Shown: one piece after another, positions 5,386 to 7,154 of the stretch
Layout: the number at the start of each line of letters is the position of its first letter
Position numbering within the stretch: the stretch's first letter is position 1
Assembly: GCA_937915925.1 (NCBI GenBank)
Contig: CALGGM010000206.1
Location: 1-7,154 of the forward strand
Length of the DNA stretch: 7,154 bases
Source: an uncultured Clostridia bacterium
GTDB taxonomy: Bacteria; Bacillota; Clostridia; Christensenellales; CAG-138
Direction of reading: 5' to 3'
Translations under genes and position numbers: made by a program
Notes under the pieces: generated by a model
What the model saw: only the letters and a program-made list of their open reading frames with translations
The model's database searches: none
What the model was told of the DNA's origin: nothing

Positions 5386-6366
5386 TTGGACGTATCCCTG
5401 TTTTACGCGCCGCTGCGCGGACCGTTTCTCAAGCGTTATAAAGATTTTCTATTTTCTGCGGGGCTCCGCGACGAGGGCGACGCGGACGTGATCGCGCTGA
5501 TGACGGACGACGAATTTCACGTCGTCGCCTGCGGCGCGCGCGCGGGGCACACCTTAAAGCAGTTTGCCGTCTCCCCCGATCTTGAGGGCGAGGGCGCGTT
5601 TGCGACGGTGCTTTCGGAGCTGATCAACGAAGCGGCACGCGCGGGCGTGCGGCGGCTGTTCCTCTGCACCAAGCCCAAAAACCGGGATATGTTCCGATCG
5701 CTCGGCTTTTCCCCGATCGTCGAGACGAAGGACGCGGTGCTGATGGAGGACCGCAGGGACGGGTTCTCCGATTACCTCGCCGCGCTGCCGCGCTTTGAGG
5801 GCGAATGCGGCGCGATCGTCATGAACGGCGATCCCTTTACGCGCGGACATCAGCACCTTTGTGCGTACGCCGCCGCGCACTGCGACGCGCTATACGTGTT
5901 CTCCGTTTCCGAGCCCGGGTCGATGTTCTCTCCCGAGGAGCGCTTCGATATGCTCAAAGCCGGCACGGCGCATCTGCCGAACTGCCATGTATTAAAAACC
6001 GACGCCTATCTCGTTTCGCGGGCGACCTTCCCCGCCTACTTCATCCGCGACGAACAGCACGCCGACGCCGTCAAGGCAGACCTCGACGTCGAACTGTTCC
6101 GAAGAAGGATCGCGCCCGCGCTGCACATCACGAAGCGCTTTGTGGGTGAGGAGCCGTTTTCCCCGACCACGCAGGCGTACAACGCGCGCATGAAGGCGCT
6201 GCTGCCGGAATGTGGGATCGAGCTGATCGAGATCCCGCGTCTTGACGCGATCAGCGCAAGCCGCGTGCGAAGCCTCATCCAAAGCGGAAGCATCGAACAG
6301 ACCAAGGACCTTGTTCCAAAGACCACCTATGAAGCCATCCTCCGTCACGTTAACCGAAATGCTTGA
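5386..6366 (+). CDS. citC: [Citrate (pro-3S)-lyase] ligase
   Basis: Activates citrate lyase by ATP-dependent acetylation of the thiol of the prosthetic group on the CitD acyl-carrier subunit; cytoplasmic. The 326-residue protein is near normal length (E. coli about 350). The N-terminal part (about 44-110) is a GNAT-like domain: VVACGARAG, the FAVSPDLEGEGAFATVLSELI acetyl-CoA-loop region (60-80), and FRSLGF. The C-terminal part (about 141-326) is the nucleotidyltransferase domain with VMNGDPFTRGHQHL (145-158), whose GHQH is the HxGH-like ATP site, then RATFPAYFI (212-220), RFVGEEPF (251-258) and ISASRVRSLI (289-298), the second nucleotide motif. It starts at TTG behind a strong GGAGG. In enteric bacteria citC leads the citCDEFXG operon. 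Here it is separated from citF by the acn-icd operon and has its own promoter, suggesting that activation can be controlled apart from lyase synthesis. Confidence 0.95.
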   Translation: MDVSLFYAPLRGPFLKRYKDFLFSAGLRDEGDADVIALMTDDEFHVVACGARAGHTLKQFAVSPDLEGEGAFATVLSELINEAARAGVRRLFLCTKPKNRDMFRSLGFSPIVETKDAVLMEDRRDGFSDYLAALPRFEGECGAIVMNGDPFTRGHQHLCAYAAAHCDALYVFSVSEPGSMFSPEERFDMLKAGTAHLPNCHVLKTDAYLVSRATFPAYFIRDEQHADAVKADLDVELFRRRIAPALHITKRFVGEEPFSPTTQAYNARMKALLPECGIELIEIPRLDAISASRVRSLIQSGSIEQTKDLVPKTTYEAILRHVNRNA

Positions 6367-7154
6367 CGCGCGCGAACGCCGCGCAAACGCACAGTCCGCC
6401 CTGCTCGCCTCGGCGGACGGTTCGTGCTGCCTCGTTTCGTTTTCCTTGAACATCGCGGGCGACGTCAAGCGCACGGCGAAGACGCGGCTGCTGTTTGACC
6501 GCGGGCTGGACCTTTTTGACCGTCTCGGCTTTGATGCGCTCGAGCGGAACACCGTCGACGCAAACACCGGCACCGAAGCGCTGATTCTGCTTTGCGCAGA
6601 CGCGGCGGCGGTCAAGTCCGCCTGCGAGCGCATCGAGGACGCGTTCCCTGCGGCGCGGCTCTTTGACTTTGACGTGCTGAACAAGAACGGCGAAAAGCTT
6701 TCCCGCACCGTCCCGCGAAAATGCCTCGTCTGCGGCGGTCCGGCGTCGGTCTGCGCCAGAAGCCGCGCGCACGGGCTCGACGCGATCAAGGCGGCGACGG
6801 ACGCGCTGCTGAATGAATTTTGCGCGGACACGCTCGCGTACACCGCGCACTTTGCGCTTGAGCGCGAGCTCAGAACCACGCCGAAGCCCGGCTTGGTCGA
6901 TCGGAACAACAACGGCGCGCATACCGACATGGACATGCCGCTGTTTCAAAAGAGCGCGGCGGCGCTCGTGCCATACTTTCAAACCGCCGCAATATTGGGT
7001 CTGTCCGACGCGGGATTTTCCTCGCTCCGTGAAGTGGGTCAGAAAGCCGAGCGCGCCATGTTCTCCGCGACGAACGGCGTCAATACGCACAAGGGCATGA
7101 TTTATTCGATGGGTCTGCTGCTCTACGGTATGGGCGATGCGCTGTCGTTTGGCG
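6329..7154 (+). CDS. citXG: CitX-CitG fusion: apo-citrate lyase phosphoribosyl-dephospho-CoA transferase / triphosphoribosyl-dephospho-CoA synthase, 3'-truncated
   Basis: Makes and attaches the lyase prosthetic group. The CitG part condenses ATP with dephospho-CoA to the triphosphoribosyl precursor, and the CitX part transfers it to a serine of CitD. The frame is open to the right edge (275 codons visible). CitX region, about 1-165: SVTLTEMLDARERRA at the start, RLFDFDVL (110-117), RKCLVCGG (130-137) and SVCARSRAH (140-148). CitG region from about 165: TPKPGLVDRNNNGAH (184-198), DMD (200-202) and TNGVNTHKG (248-256). A typical CitG is about 290 residues, so some 180 are missing beyond the window. 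The ATG at 6329 overlaps citC by 38 nt; I prefer it because it retains the N-terminal residues that align with E. coli CitX. ATG at 6359 (8-nt overlap) is the alternative, and neither has a good ribosome-binding site, so translation is probably coupled to citC. CitXG fusions are known, for example in Haemophilus. Confidence 0.93.
   Translation, partial: MKPSSVTLTEMLDARERRANAQSALLASADGSCCLVSFSLNIAGDVKRTAKTRLLFDRGLDLFDRLGFDALERNTVDANTGTEALILLCADAAAVKSACERIEDAFPAARLFDFDVLNKNGEKLSRTVPRKCLVCGGPASVCARSRAHGLDAIKAATDALLNEFCADTLAYTAHFALERELRTTPKPGLVDRNNNGAHTDMDMPLFQKSAAALVPYFQTAAILGLSDAGFSSLREVGQKAERAMFSATNGVNTHKGMIYSMGLLLYGMGDALSFG

Noticed and set aside
5235..5441. 68-codon open frame over the citC promoter and leader
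   Set aside because: It overlaps the -35/-10 elements and the start of citC in another frame, and has no ribosome-binding site or recognisable content.
5992..6936. 314-codon minus-strand open frame opposite citC and citXG, plus a 246-codon frame at 6350-7090
   Set aside because: Ser/Arg-rich shadow frames of clearly recognisable genes, with no domain motif. They also overlap each other.

Overview
The window is GC-rich, tightly coding bacterial DNA carrying a citrate-metabolism island. The organism is most likely an anaerobic Firmicute of the Clostridia type. This is inferred from strong GGAGG ribosome-binding sites, sigma-A style promoters, the bifurcated citrate lyase gene set and palindromic intergenic repeats of a kind common in gut Clostridia. 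No taxonomic marker is present.

Layout, left to right. (1) Positions 1-1380, plus strand: most of citF, the alpha subunit of citrate lyase, cut by the left edge; citD and citE would be expected beyond it. (2) Positions 1381-1594: a convergent gap with a terminator for each flanking gene and two strong palindromes between them. (3) Positions 1595-5077, minus strand: a two-gene operon, an aconitase-family hydratase followed after 27 nt by a eukaryotic-type NADP-dependent isocitrate dehydrogenase. (4) Positions 5078-5385: an AT-rich divergent control region. It has one convincing promoter on each strand, a LysR-type inverted repeat about midway between them, and a citC leader with a hairpin and many GGA triplets. 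(5) Positions 5386-7154, plus strand: citC (citrate lyase ligase), overlapping a citX-citG fusion that runs off the right edge.

The products act on one metabolite. CitF with unseen CitD/CitE cleaves citrate to acetate and oxaloacetate. CitX and CitG make and attach the prosthetic group of the lyase acyl-carrier subunit, and CitC acetylates it to switch the enzyme on. Aconitase and isocitrate dehydrogenase connect citrate to 2-oxoglutarate with NADPH/NADP+. So the synthesis/interconversion branch is inserted, on the opposite strand, inside the citrate-cleavage gene set, and its promoter faces the promoter of the lyase-activation genes.

I see no mobile element, CRISPR array, RNA gene or defence system. 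The protein families are all known. The less ordinary aspects are the gene arrangement, the candidate shared operator, the citC leader and the aconitase variant.
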